A stretch of DNA of 64,000 bases from a bacterium (GTDB lineage Bacteria; Planctomycetota; JAFGQW01): assembly GCA_030426805.1 (NCBI GenBank), contig JAUHXU010000003.1, positions 853,488 through 917,487 on the forward strand. Reading direction: 5' to 3'. Positions 7,760-15,132 of the stretch are shown here, piece after piece. The notes under the pieces were generated by a model. That model ran no database searches and was not told the origin of the DNA. It worked only from the letters and a program-made list of their open reading frames with translations. The position numbers and the translations under genes are program-made. The stretch's first letter is position 1. The number at the start of each line of letters is the position of its first letter.

Positions 7760-10174
7760 ATGCGCCGAATCGCCGCCCTGTTGCTGACGATCCTGACCGC
7801 TGCGCCCGGTGCCGCCGCGCAGTGGGTCCACCGCGGGGCGCTCGAGTCGATCGAGCAGCGCGGACAGCCGGTCCGGCTCGGATACGAGCGCGCGGCCGTC
7901 GAGTTGCACTGGCTCGAATCGGGGATCGTCCGGGTGCGGGTCGAGGCCGGGCCGATCGAGCCGCTCGAGTCGTTCGCCCGCGCGCCGACGACGTGGCCGG
8001 GCGTGCAGCCGACCGTCGACGGGCTCTCGATCCGCACCGACGGGATCGGGGTCGACGTCCGCGACGACGGTCGGCTCGTCTTCCGTCGGGCGGGCGGCGA
8101 ACCGTTCCTCGTCGAGGACGCACGATCGACTGCCCGGCGCGCCGACGGTCGCGTGTCGAAGGCGTGGTTCCGCATGCCCGCCGACGAGCAGTTCTTCGGC
8201 CTCGGCGAGAAGTCGGGCCCGGTCGACCGGCGCGGTTCGGCGTTCGCGATGTGGAACACCGACGCCTACTACTACGGCAGCGGCACCGACCCGCTGTATC
8301 AGTCGATCCCGTTCTTCGTCGCGATCCGCGGCGGCCGCGCCTACGGCGTCTTCCTCGACGCCCCGGAGCGTTCGTTCTTCGACTTCGGGCGGACCGAGCG
8401 CGACGCGTTCTCGTTCGGCGCGCACTCGTCGCGGCTCGACTACTACGTGATCGACGGGCCGACGCCGAAGGACGTGATCCGCCGCTACACCGCGCTCACC
8501 GGCCGGATCGCGCTGCCGCCGAAGTGGGCACTCGGCTACCAGCAGTGCCGTTACAGCTACTACCCGGATCGACGCGTGCGCGAGATCGCGAAGCGCTTCC
8601 GCGACGAGAAGATCCCGTGCGACGTGATCTGGCTCGACATCGACTACATGGACGGCTTCCGCTGCTTCACGTGGGACAAGGGCAAGTTCCCGAACCCGAA
8701 GGGGCTGATCGCGAGCCTGCGCGCCGACGGCTTCGCGACCGTCGTGATGATCGACCCGGGGATCAAGGCGGAGGAGGGCTACTTCGTCTACGACCAGGGC
8801 GTGGCCGGCGACCACTTCGTCAAGAAGCCGGACGGTTCGATCTACACCGGTCGCGTCTGGCCGGGGCAGTGCGCGTTCCCCGACTTTCACCGCGCCGAGA
8901 CGCGGGAGTGGTGGGGCGGGCTCTACGCGGACCTGCTCGACCTCGGCGTCGCCGGCGTGTGGAACGACATGAACGAGCCGAGCGTGTTCGACGGACCCGA
9001 GGGCACGATGCCGCTCGACGTCGTGCACCGCGTGCGCGGCGAGCCGGTCGACCACGCGTATGCGCACAACACCTACGGCATGCAGATGGTGCGCGCGACG
9101 CACGACGGGATCGCGCGACTCCGCCCCGACAAGCGGCCGTTCGTGCTGACGCGTGCGGCCTACGCGGGGTCGCAGCGATGGGCGGCCGGGTGGACCGGCG
9201 ACAACCGCAGCTACTGGGAGCACCTCGAGCAGTCGGTGCCGATGGTCGTCAACTGGAGCATCTCGGGGCACGCGTTCACCGGGCCGGACGTCGGCGGGTT
9301 CACCGGGAGCCCGTCGCCGGAGTTGCTCGTGCGCTGGACGCAGGTGGGCGCGCTGTTGCCGCTGTTCCGCAACCACACGTCGAAGAACACGCGCGACCAG
9401 GAGCCGTGGGTGCACGGCGAGCCGTACACGAGCGCGAACCGAAAGGCGATCGAGCTGCGCTACCGGTTGTTGCCGTACCTCTACTCGCTCTTCCGCGAGT
9501 GCGCCGAGACCGGCGTGCCGATCGCGCGGCTGCCGCTGCTCGACTACCCGGAGTGGACCGGGTCGACGAAGCCGTGGTACCAGAGCCAGTTCCTGCTCGG
9601 CGATGCGCTGTTCGTGTCGCCGGTGACGCGGATCGGCGAGACGCGGTGGCCGGTGTCGCCACCGCCGGATACGTGGTACGACTTCGACACGGGGGCACGC
9701 TGCGTGTCGACCGGCGGGCGGCTCACCGTCGACGCGCCGCTCGACCGGATCCCGATCTTCGCACGCGCCGGTTCGGTGATCCCGATGCAGTCGGTCGTGC
9801 AGCACGTTGGCGAGGCACCCGACGGCCCGCTCGTGCTGCGGTGCTACCCGGGGCCGAAGCGAGCGTTTCCGTTCTACGAGGACGACGGCGACGGCTACGC
9901 GTATCGCGACGGCGCGTATCGGCTGACGGCGCTGACCGCGACGTTCGACGGCGACGACGCGGTCGTGCGGGTCGAGTCGATCGACGGCACGTGGGGCGCG
10001 CGTCCCGGGCCGGTGCGCGTCGAGGTGTGGGGCGTCGACGATCGTCCGAAGGGCGTCACGGTGCGCGGCACGCCGGTGCGCGACTGGCGCTACGACGACG
10101 CGCGCGGGTGCGTGATCGTCGATGCGGACGGGCTCGACACGTCGTTCGAGGTGCGGGTCAGCGGAGCGCGCTGA
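7760..10174 (+). CDS. Secreted GH31 alpha-glucosidase
   Basis: 804 residues with a signal peptide (RIAALLLTILTAAPGAAAQ). An N-terminal beta-sandwich covers about residues 25-240, a (beta/alpha)8 barrel about 250-590, and C-terminal beta domains end near 800. The catalytic nucleophile is Asp403 in VWNDMNEPS and the acid/base is Asp481 in WTGDNRSYWEH; WLDIDYMDGFRCFTWD and ISGHAFTGPDVGGFTG are further GH31 signatures. It releases alpha-linked glucose, or an analogue such as xylose, from oligosaccharides in the periplasm or outside the cell. Length and domain order fit full-length bacterial GH31 enzymes. No transporter or polysaccharide locus is adjacent, so the substrate is open. Its end overlaps the convergent FAD-oxidoreductase gene by 17 bases. 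Confidence 0.95.
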   Translation: MRRIAALLLTILTAAPGAAAQWVHRGALESIEQRGQPVRLGYERAAVELHWLESGIVRVRVEAGPIEPLESFARAPTTWPGVQPTVDGLSIRTDGIGVDVRDDGRLVFRRAGGEPFLVEDARSTARRADGRVSKAWFRMPADEQFFGLGEKSGPVDRRGSAFAMWNTDAYYYGSGTDPLYQSIPFFVAIRGGRAYGVFLDAPERSFFDFGRTERDAFSFGAHSSRLDYYVIDGPTPKDVIRRYTALTGRIALPPKWALGYQQCRYSYYPDRRVREIAKRFRDEKIPCDVIWLDIDYMDGFRCFTWDKGKFPNPKGLIASLRADGFATVVMIDPGIKAEEGYFVYDQGVAGDHFVKKPDGSIYTGRVWPGQCAFPDFHRAETREWWGGLYADLLDLGVAGVWNDMNEPSVFDGPEGTMPLDVVHRVRGEPVDHAYAHNTYGMQMVRATHDGIARLRPDKRPFVLTRAAYAGSQRWAAGWTGDNRSYWEHLEQSVPMVVNWSISGHAFTGPDVGGFTGSPSPELLVRWTQVGALLPLFRNHTSKNTRDQEPWVHGEPYTSANRKAIELRYRLLPYLYSLFRECAETGVPIARLPLLDYPEWTGSTKPWYQSQFLLGDALFVSPVTRIGETRWPVSPPPDTWYDFDTGARCVSTGGRLTVDAPLDRIPIFARAGSVIPMQSVVQHVGEAPDGPLVLRCYPGPKRAFPFYEDDGDGYAYRDGAYRLTALTATFDGDDAVVRVESIDGTWGARPGPVRVEVWGVDDRPKGVTVRGTPVRDWRYDDARGCVIVDADGLDTSFEVRVSGAR

Positions 10175-11240
10175 GGAGCCGGGCGGCGTCGTCGCCGAAC
10201 GCGGGGAGCGACGCGCGCAGGCGGCGCTGAACCGGGTCGGGTTCGCTTCCGGAGCGGTCACGGCCGAAGAGGTCTGCGGCGACGGCGTCGAACGGGCGCA
10301 TCGCGGCGGCGAGGTCGTGCGCGACGATGCCGTCGGCGATCGCGTCGGCTTCGGCGAGGCCGAGGTTGAGGCTCATCGCCGGGATCGGGTTCGCGGAGTG
10401 TGCGGCATCGCCGGCGACCGCGACGCCGTGCTTCGCGAAGCGGTCGGTCAGGCGGTTCTCGAGCGTCGCCGCGGTCGCCCAGTCGACGTGCTCGACGTCG
10501 ATCGCGCACCACGGCGCGCGCTCGCGGAGGAACGCGCGCATCGCGTCGTCGTCGGTCGGCGCCTCGTCGTCGGCGCCCACCGCGATGTTGATCCGCGCGC
10601 GGCGGTCGGGGAGCGGCCACGCGGCGCTCACGCCGTGGTCGTCGAGGCCGTAGCGCAGCTCGCCCTCAAACCCGACGTCGCCGGTCAACTCGGCGAGGAC
10701 GAACCGGTCGGCCGCACCGTGGTCGACGAACGTCGCACCGATCGCGTCGCGCACGCGCGAGTGAATCCCGTCGGCGCCGACGACGAACCGCGCCCGAACG
10801 GTGCGCTCCTCGCCCGAGTCGTCGGTCACGGTCGCGGTCGACGCAGGCGGTGCGACGCGGATCGACGCCATCGTGATGCCGCGCTCGATCGGCAGCGTCG
10901 CGTCCATCGCTTCCTGCAGCCGGTGCTGCGGGAGCGTGACCGCGTTGCCGAGGCCGGCCTCGGCGAGTGCGCAGCCGGCGGTGCGGTCGGCACCACGGTG
11001 AATCGCGATGCGCTCGATCGTGTGGCCGAGCGGGGTCGGGTCGAAGCCGGCCGCCGCGAGGCGCGCGACCGACGCGGGGTGCAGCACGACCGAGTAGCGC
11101 GGCTGGGTCGCGTCGGGGCGCTGGTCGATCGCGAGCACCGACAGGCCGTGGGCGATCAGGCGATGCGTCGCGAGCATCCCGACCGGGCCGCCGCCGACGA
11201 CGAGGGCGTCGACCGCACGCAAGCCCCAGCGGACGATCAT
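10158..11240 (-). CDS. FAD-dependent monooxygenase-like oxidoreductase (UbiH/PHBH superfamily)
   Basis: 360 residues. The dinucleotide-binding motif VVGGGPVGMLA is at residues 14-24. The DG motif (VGADGIHSRVRDAIG) and the GD motif (GDAAHSANPIPAMSLNLGLAEA) mark a group A flavin monooxygenase or related halogenase/reductase. It probably binds FAD and uses NAD(P)H to hydroxylate or oxidise an aromatic, quinone-like or polyprenyl substrate. The ATG at 11240 overlaps the gpmI stop (ATGA), so it is co-translated with gpmI. There is no obvious metabolic link, and it is not near other ubiquinone or carotenoid genes. Family confidence is high, specific reaction unknown. Confidence 0.85.
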   Translation of the reverse strand: MIVRWGLRAVDALVVGGGPVGMLATHRLIAHGLSVLAIDQRPDATQPRYSVVLHPASVARLAAAGFDPTPLGHTIERIAIHRGADRTAGCALAEAGLGNAVTLPQHRLQEAMDATLPIERGITMASIRVAPPASTATVTDDSGEERTVRARFVVGADGIHSRVRDAIGATFVDHGAADRFVLAELTGDVGFEGELRYGLDDHGVSAAWPLPDRRARINIAVGADDEAPTDDDAMRAFLRERAPWCAIDVEHVDWATAATLENRLTDRFAKHGVAVAGDAAHSANPIPAMSLNLGLAEADAIADGIVAHDLAAAMRPFDAVAADLFGRDRSGSEPDPVQRRLRASLPAFGDDAARLLSALR

Positions 11241-12856
11241 GCGAGGAGCGACCGCCCGGTCATCGCGTCGGGCCGCGGCACGCCGAGCAGTTCGAGCGCG
11301 GTCGGCACGACGTCGGCGAGGCGGCCGCCGTCGCGGAGCGTCGCGCCGCGTCGCGCCGGGTCGACGACGATGCACTCGACGTCGTAGGTCGTGTGCGCGG
11401 TGTGCGGCGAGCCGGTCTTCGGGTCGAACATCTGCTCGGAATTGCCGTGGTCGGCGGTGACGATCAGCGCGCCGTCGCGGGCGAGCGTCGCGTCGACGAT
11501 CTCGCCGACGAGGGCGTCCACGGTCTCCGCGGCGCGGATCGCCGCCTGGAGGACCCCGGTGTGGCCGACCATGTCGGTGTTCGCGAAGTTGACGACGAAG
11601 AAGTCCTCGCAGTCGTCGGCCGCGAGGCGTGTGAGCACGAGGTCGCACACCTCGCGCGCGCTCATCTCCGGCTGCAGGTCGTACGTCGCGACGCGCGGCG
11701 ACTGCGCCATCGCGCGGGCCTCGCCGGGGAACGGGTCGTCGCGGTAGTCGTTGAAGAAGAACGTCACGTGCGGGAACTTCTCGGTCTCGGCGCAGCGGAA
11801 CTGCGTGAGCCCGAGGTCCGAGAGGTAGCCGCCCGCGATGTCCTTCATCTTCGGCGGCTTCGGAAACGCGACCGGGCAGCGCGCCGCGAGGTCCTCGGCG
11901 TAGGCGGTCATGCAGACCCACTCGACGTCGAGCTTGTCGCCGCGGTCGAACCCCTTCTCGCCGGAGTCGGGCGACGGCGGCATGTGGCCGTGGAAGTCGT
12001 CGCACACGAACGCCCGCGAGATCTCGCGCGGCCGGTCGCCCCGGTAGTTGTAGAAGATCACGCAGTCGCCGTCGCGGATGCGCGTCGACGCCGGGTCGTC
12101 GCCGATCGTGCGCGGCGTGACGAACTCGTCGCCCTTCAGGTTGTCGGCGTCGGGCGCGTCGTAGTAGGCGCGGATCGCGGCCTCGGCGTCGGCGAAGTTC
12201 GGCGCGTCGTCACGCCCGGTCAAGCAGTCGTAGGCCTTGCGGACTCGCTCCCACCGGTTGTCGCGGTCCATCGCCCAGTAGCGCCCGATCACCGACGCAA
12301 TCCGGCCGACGCCGAGTTCGACGCATTTGTCGGCGACCGCGCGCGCGAAATCCGCACCGGTGAACGGGCCGGTGTCGCGGCCGTCGGTGAAGAGGTGGAC
12401 CGCCACGCGCTCCGCGCCCTCCCGCTTCGCGAGCTCGAGGCACGCGTAGAGGTGCTCGAGCATCCCGTGCACGCCGGCGTCCGACGCGATCCCGAGCAGG
12501 TGCACCGTGCCGCCGCCGGCCTGCGCGCGGTCGATCGCGGCCGCGAGCGCGCGGTTCTCGAAGAACGAACCGTCGCGGATCGCCTTCGTGATCCGGACCG
12601 ACTCCTGGTCGACGATCCGCCCGGCCCCGAGGTTCTGGTGGCCGACCTCGCTGTTGCCCATCGTGTCGACGGGCAACCCGACGTCCTCCCCGCTCGTCCG
12701 GATCAGCGTCGTCGGATACTCGCGCACGAGCGCATCGCAGCGCGGCGTCTCCGCCAGCTCGATCGCATTGAATGCGTGGTGCTCGGGGTTGGGGTTTCGC
12801 CCCCACCCGTCGCGAATGATCAACACCGTCGGTCGCTTGCTCATCCCCGAAGTCAT
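11237..12856 (-). CDS. gpmI: 2,3-bisphosphoglycerate-independent phosphoglycerate mutase
   Basis: About 539 residues, the usual size for GpmI. It interconverts 3- and 2-phosphoglycerate in glycolysis and gluconeogenesis using two Mn2+ ions. Metal and catalytic residues are visible: the opening Asp in IIRDGWG, nucleophile Ser69 in TMGNSEVGHQNLGAGR, FTDGRDT, NYRGDRPREI, NFANTDMVGHTG and the C-terminal TADHGNSEQM and SPHTAHT. Two in-frame ATGs (12856 and 12844) both lack a good ribosome binding site; I use the upstream one. The region just upstream is repeat copy A, so the promoter either lies inside the repeat or farther upstream. The stop is coupled to the FAD-oxidoreductase start. Confidence 0.96.
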   Translation of the reverse strand: MTSGMSKRPTVLIIRDGWGRNPNPEHHAFNAIELAETPRCDALVREYPTTLIRTSGEDVGLPVDTMGNSEVGHQNLGAGRIVDQESVRITKAIRDGSFFENRALAAAIDRAQAGGGTVHLLGIASDAGVHGMLEHLYACLELAKREGAERVAVHLFTDGRDTGPFTGADFARAVADKCVELGVGRIASVIGRYWAMDRDNRWERVRKAYDCLTGRDDAPNFADAEAAIRAYYDAPDADNLKGDEFVTPRTIGDDPASTRIRDGDCVIFYNYRGDRPREISRAFVCDDFHGHMPPSPDSGEKGFDRGDKLDVEWVCMTAYAEDLAARCPVAFPKPPKMKDIAGGYLSDLGLTQFRCAETEKFPHVTFFFNDYRDDPFPGEARAMAQSPRVATYDLQPEMSAREVCDLVLTRLAADDCEDFFVVNFANTDMVGHTGVLQAAIRAAETVDALVGEIVDATLARDGALIVTADHGNSEQMFDPKTGSPHTAHTTYDVECIVVDPARRGATLRDGGRLADVVPTALELLGVPRPDAMTGRSLLA

Positions 12857-12861
12857 AGCGC

Positions 12862-12935
12862 AAAGTTCACGATCGATGAACTTCACCCCCGCAGCACTCG
12901 TGCTCGGCCCCCAAAGTTCACGGATTGTGAACCTT
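12862..12935. repeat. Three-hairpin intergenic repeat, copy A
   Basis: About 74 bp made of three inverted repeats. The first is AAGTTCA (12863-12869) with TGAACTT (12877-12883). The second is AGCAC (12893-12897) with GTGCT (12900-12904). The third is GTTCAC (12916-12921) with GTGAAC (12927-12932) around loop GGATT. The outer two hairpins have related arms. The block aligns end to end with copy B at 14300-14369. Its last bases form the TAA stop of the carboxypeptidase-regulatory-like gene, and it sits directly ahead of gpmI. It resembles a REP/BIME-type element, but I cannot name a family. Confidence 0.75.
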
Positions 12936-14280
12936 ACGGCAGGACGATCGTGGGGGCGGGGTCCGCCGGCGTCAGCACGGCCTCGACCTTGCGCGCGCCC
13001 GCGGTCACGACGATCGGCCACCGGTTCGCATCGTCTCGAACCGCGAACGCGCGCAGCACGCCGTCGGCGCCGGTGTGGCCGACGCCGTCCCTGCCGGGGA
13101 ACGCGACGCGCCGATTGTCGAGTGGCTTGCCGTCGACGCCGACGACGCGGAGGCGGAAGGACTGGATCTTGCCGCGGACGTCGATCGGCGGCAGCTCGGT
13201 CTTCTGGCCGGGACGGAGTCGAACGGTTCGCTCCGCGAGCGCGCGGTCGATCGCCCAGAAGCCCGCCTCGACGACGACGGTCTCCGCGACGAGGCCCGAC
13301 TTCACGAGCCGCTCGCCCACGACGTTCATCGGCTCGCGGTTGCCGTCCGCCGTCCGCACGAACACGTGGCAGACCTCGTGGGGAATGCCGGGGTCGACGA
13401 GCAGGCTCGTTTCGACCTGCGCGGTGTTCGCGAGCCGGATCGTCAATCCGAGCGCGGGGGTCCGGACGCGTAGCGTCGGCGCCCGATCCCACACCTGGTC
13501 GAACGTGACGATGTCGGCCAGACATCGGCCCGACTCGGCGCGAATCGCCAGTGCCTTCTGATCCGGGAAGCCGTGGATCTCGAACCGTCCGGCTTCGTCG
13601 GTCTGCACCGTTCGCCCGGGCGTGGGATGCACGAAAGCGTATTCGACCGGCGCGCCGGCGGCGTCGAGCACGCGCCCCGATGCGAGCAGTGCCGCGGGGC
13701 GTGTCGCGACGTAGCCGAGGTCGCACACCGAGCCGTGTTGCTTCGGCATCGCGACTTCGGCGATTCGCAGCGCGCGCGTCACGAACGAGCGTTCTGCGAA
13801 CTCGAACCGCGCGGACCTGCTGCCGGCCCGGACGTGAAACGCGTAGACGCCGGTGCCGAGATCGCGGGAGCACCTCGCGGACTCGTCGGGCATCAGTCGG
13901 GACTCGTGGCGGAACTCCGCTCGCGCGATTCTCCCGGAGCAACGCGTGCGCACGATCACGAGCACCCGCGTCGACGAGCCGAGTCGCAGCAAGACCGACC
14001 GCGGCGCGCCGGGGCGGACCGTGATCGTCTCCACCGCGATTGCACCGCGAGAACGCACACCCGCCGGTTCCGCCCGGATCTGCATCGTGCCCGGCCGCAC
14101 GCGAACGCGCAGCACGCCGTGCGGACAATCGTGCTGCTCCGCTCCGACCGTCGCGGTCCACGGGCCGTCGTAGGGGAGGCCCTCTGCCGTCACGAGCCGC
14201 AGCTCGAGCGGCACGGTCTCCGCGGGACCGCCGAGCGCGGCCAGCGTCGCGAGCAGGGTTGCGAGCAGCGTTTCAATCAC
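12934..14280 (-). CDS. Secreted protein with carboxypeptidase-regulatory-like (Ig-fold) domains
   Basis: 448 residues starting at GTG 14280, which is six bases after a TATGCT hexamer and opens a clear signal peptide (IETLLATLLATLAALGG). The ATG at 14337 would start inside repeat copy B and is rejected. The body is beta-rich. At about residues 215-245 the stretch ASGRVLDAAGAPVEYAFV, then TDEAGRFEI, is the CarboxypepD_reg-like pattern; a second such unit is VVGVDGKPLDNRRVAFPG near the C-terminus. Pairs of Cys residues suggest disulfides. It is presumably a secreted structural or binding protein; no catalytic residues are recognised. The whole gene is bracketed by repeat copies A and B. Confidence 0.7.
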   Translation of the reverse strand: MIETLLATLLATLAALGGPAETVPLELRLVTAEGLPYDGPWTATVGAEQHDCPHGVLRVRVRPGTMQIRAEPAGVRSRGAIAVETITVRPGAPRSVLLRLGSSTRVLVIVRTRCSGRIARAEFRHESRLMPDESARCSRDLGTGVYAFHVRAGSRSARFEFAERSFVTRALRIAEVAMPKQHGSVCDLGYVATRPAALLASGRVLDAAGAPVEYAFVHPTPGRTVQTDEAGRFEIHGFPDQKALAIRAESGRCLADIVTFDQVWDRAPTLRVRTPALGLTIRLANTAQVETSLLVDPGIPHEVCHVFVRTADGNREPMNVVGERLVKSGLVAETVVVEAGFWAIDRALAERTVRLRPGQKTELPPIDVRGKIQSFRLRVVGVDGKPLDNRRVAFPGRDGVGHTGADGVLRAFAVRDDANRWPIVVTAGARKVEAVLTPADPAPTIVLP

Positions 14281-14286
14281 GAAGGC

Positions 14287-14292
14287 AGCATA
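14287..14292 (-). promoter_or_regulatory. -10-like TATGCT exactly six bases before a GTG start
   Basis: On the minus strand TATGCT is followed by GCCTTC and then the GTG start at 14280. With a normal -10 to +1 distance of about seven bases, transcription would begin at the start codon itself, giving a leaderless mRNA. The same hexamer and spacing occur ahead of the Fpg-like gene at 17658. Confidence 0.5.
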
Positions 14293-14299
14293 CCCGCCG

Positions 14300-14369
14300 A
14301 GTTCGCAACGCGCGAACTTCCGCCCCGGAGCACGCATGCTCGGCCCCGAAAGTTCGCGGATTGCGAACT
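14300..14369. repeat. Three-hairpin intergenic repeat, copy B
   Basis: About 70 bp in the same order as copy A. AGTTCGC (14300-14306) pairs with GCGAACT (14312-14318). GAGCA (14328-14332) pairs with TGCTC (14337-14341). AGTTCGC (14351-14357) pairs with GCGAACT (14363-14369) around loop GGATT. Against copy A, the fifth base pair of both outer hairpins changes from A-T to G-C on both sides, so pairing is kept. It lies between the divergent starts at 14280 and 14395. Confidence 0.75.
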
Positions 14370-14380
14370 GCGCGCGATGC

Positions 14381-14386
14381 TACAAT
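14381..14386 (+). promoter_or_regulatory. Possible -10 element (TACAAT)
   Basis: TACAAT lies eight bases ahead of ATG 14395, directly downstream of repeat copy B. It is close to the TATAAT consensus in a very GC-rich setting. A transcript from it would be nearly leaderless. Confidence 0.4.
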
Positions 14387-14394
14387 GCGGGACG

Positions 14395-14709
14395 ATGGGT
14401 CATACGCGAACACCCGACGGGCGCTATTTCGTGCATCGGGGGCGGTTGTGGCGCTGCACGAATCCCGCGCTGTCCGACGCCGAGCGGTCGCGGTTGGTCG
14501 GCGAGTTGATGGCGGCTCGGCGCGCGGTGAAGGCGGCGATGGCCGCCTCGGACGACGACGCGCTCCGCGACGCGCGCGCCGCGGTCCACGCCGCGAAGGT
14601 CGCCCTCGGCGAGCGCGGACCCACGTGGTGGGGCGACCGCAGCGACTACAACCGGATGATGGTCCGCAACACGCCGTATGCGGCGTGGTGGCAAGAACAC
14701 GGGAGGTGA
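14395..14709 (+). CDS. Conserved small protein of unknown function
   Basis: 104 residues, soluble, charged and rich in Ala/Arg. The opening GRYFVHRGRLWRCTNP, the central helix ERSRLVGELMAARRAVKAAM and the ending ALGERGPTWWGDRSDYN match a small family found in many bacteria that I recognise by pattern. Members are often carried in databases under an unsupported 'biopolymer transporter Tol' label. No signal peptide, membrane segment or known active site is visible. ATG 14395 is chosen over the in-frame ATG 14377, which would lie on the -10-like sequence. It is separated by only 2 bases from the following membrane-protein gene, so the two are probably co-transcribed. Confidence 0.75.
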   Translation: MGHTRTPDGRYFVHRGRLWRCTNPALSDAERSRLVGELMAARRAVKAAMAASDDDALRDARAAVHAAKVALGERGPTWWGDRSDYNRMMVRNTPYAAWWQEHGR

Positions 14710-14711
14710 CG

Positions 14712-15074
14712 ATGGCCACCGCCTACGGAATCTACTTCACCGTGATGGTCGCGATCCTGTTCATCGGGTTCGCGGTTTGGCCGTCGACCAAGCGGGTCGC
14801 ACGGGGTGCGGGCTTCAAGGCCGCGGCCGGCTACCGGACCGCGAAAGTGACGAGCGTCGTGATCCTCTCGATCGCGATCGTCGGATTCCTGTTCTGGCCG
14901 ATCGCGTGGTATGCGCACTTCCAGTTCGTGCGCTTCAACAAGTTCACCGGCGCGACGCTCCTCTTCGCCGGCTTCATCCCGCAAATCGCCTTGCTGATGC
15001 TCGGGCTCATGTATCGCCCGCACCGCCCCTACACACGAGGCCGATGGAGCAAGCACCCGCCCGACGTCGCGTGA
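14712..15074 (+). CDS. Small integral membrane protein, unknown family
   Basis: 120 residues with a strong ribosome binding site (GGGAGG) 5 bases before ATG 14712. Three hydrophobic segments are predicted by eye: about residues 4-22 (YGIYFTVMVAILFIGFAVW), 45-65 (TSVVILSIAIVGFLFWPIAW) and 80-100 (GATLLFAGFIPQIALLMLGL). A basic C-terminal tail (YRPHRPYTRGRW) follows. I do not recognise the family. It is next to the conserved small protein gene and shares its strand. Confidence 0.75.
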   Translation: MATAYGIYFTVMVAILFIGFAVWPSTKRVARGAGFKAAAGYRTAKVTSVVILSIAIVGFLFWPIAWYAHFQFVRFNKFTGATLLFAGFIPQIALLMLGLMYRPHRPYTRGRWSKHPPDVA

Positions 15075-15132
15075 TCGCCCGCGGTTCGTGGACTACCCTG
15101 ACGGAAGACCGCTTCCGAAAGGACCACGACCC

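Noticed and set aside
6275..10261. A 1328-codon minus-strand open frame opposite the GH31 gene
   Set aside because: Most of it is the mirror of the GH31 coding strand and is Arg/Asp/His-rich low-complexity. Only its last 172 codons (6790 to 6275) are a real GNAT gene.
14281..14337. ATG 14337 as start of the carboxypeptidase-regulatory-like gene
   Set aside because: It would place repeat copy B inside the coding sequence and bury the signal peptide; GTG 14280 gives a clean signal sequence.
14395..14709. The 'biopolymer transporter Tol' label for the small conserved protein
   Set aside because: The protein has no signal or membrane segment and no TolB propeller; the label is a propagated name without sequence support.
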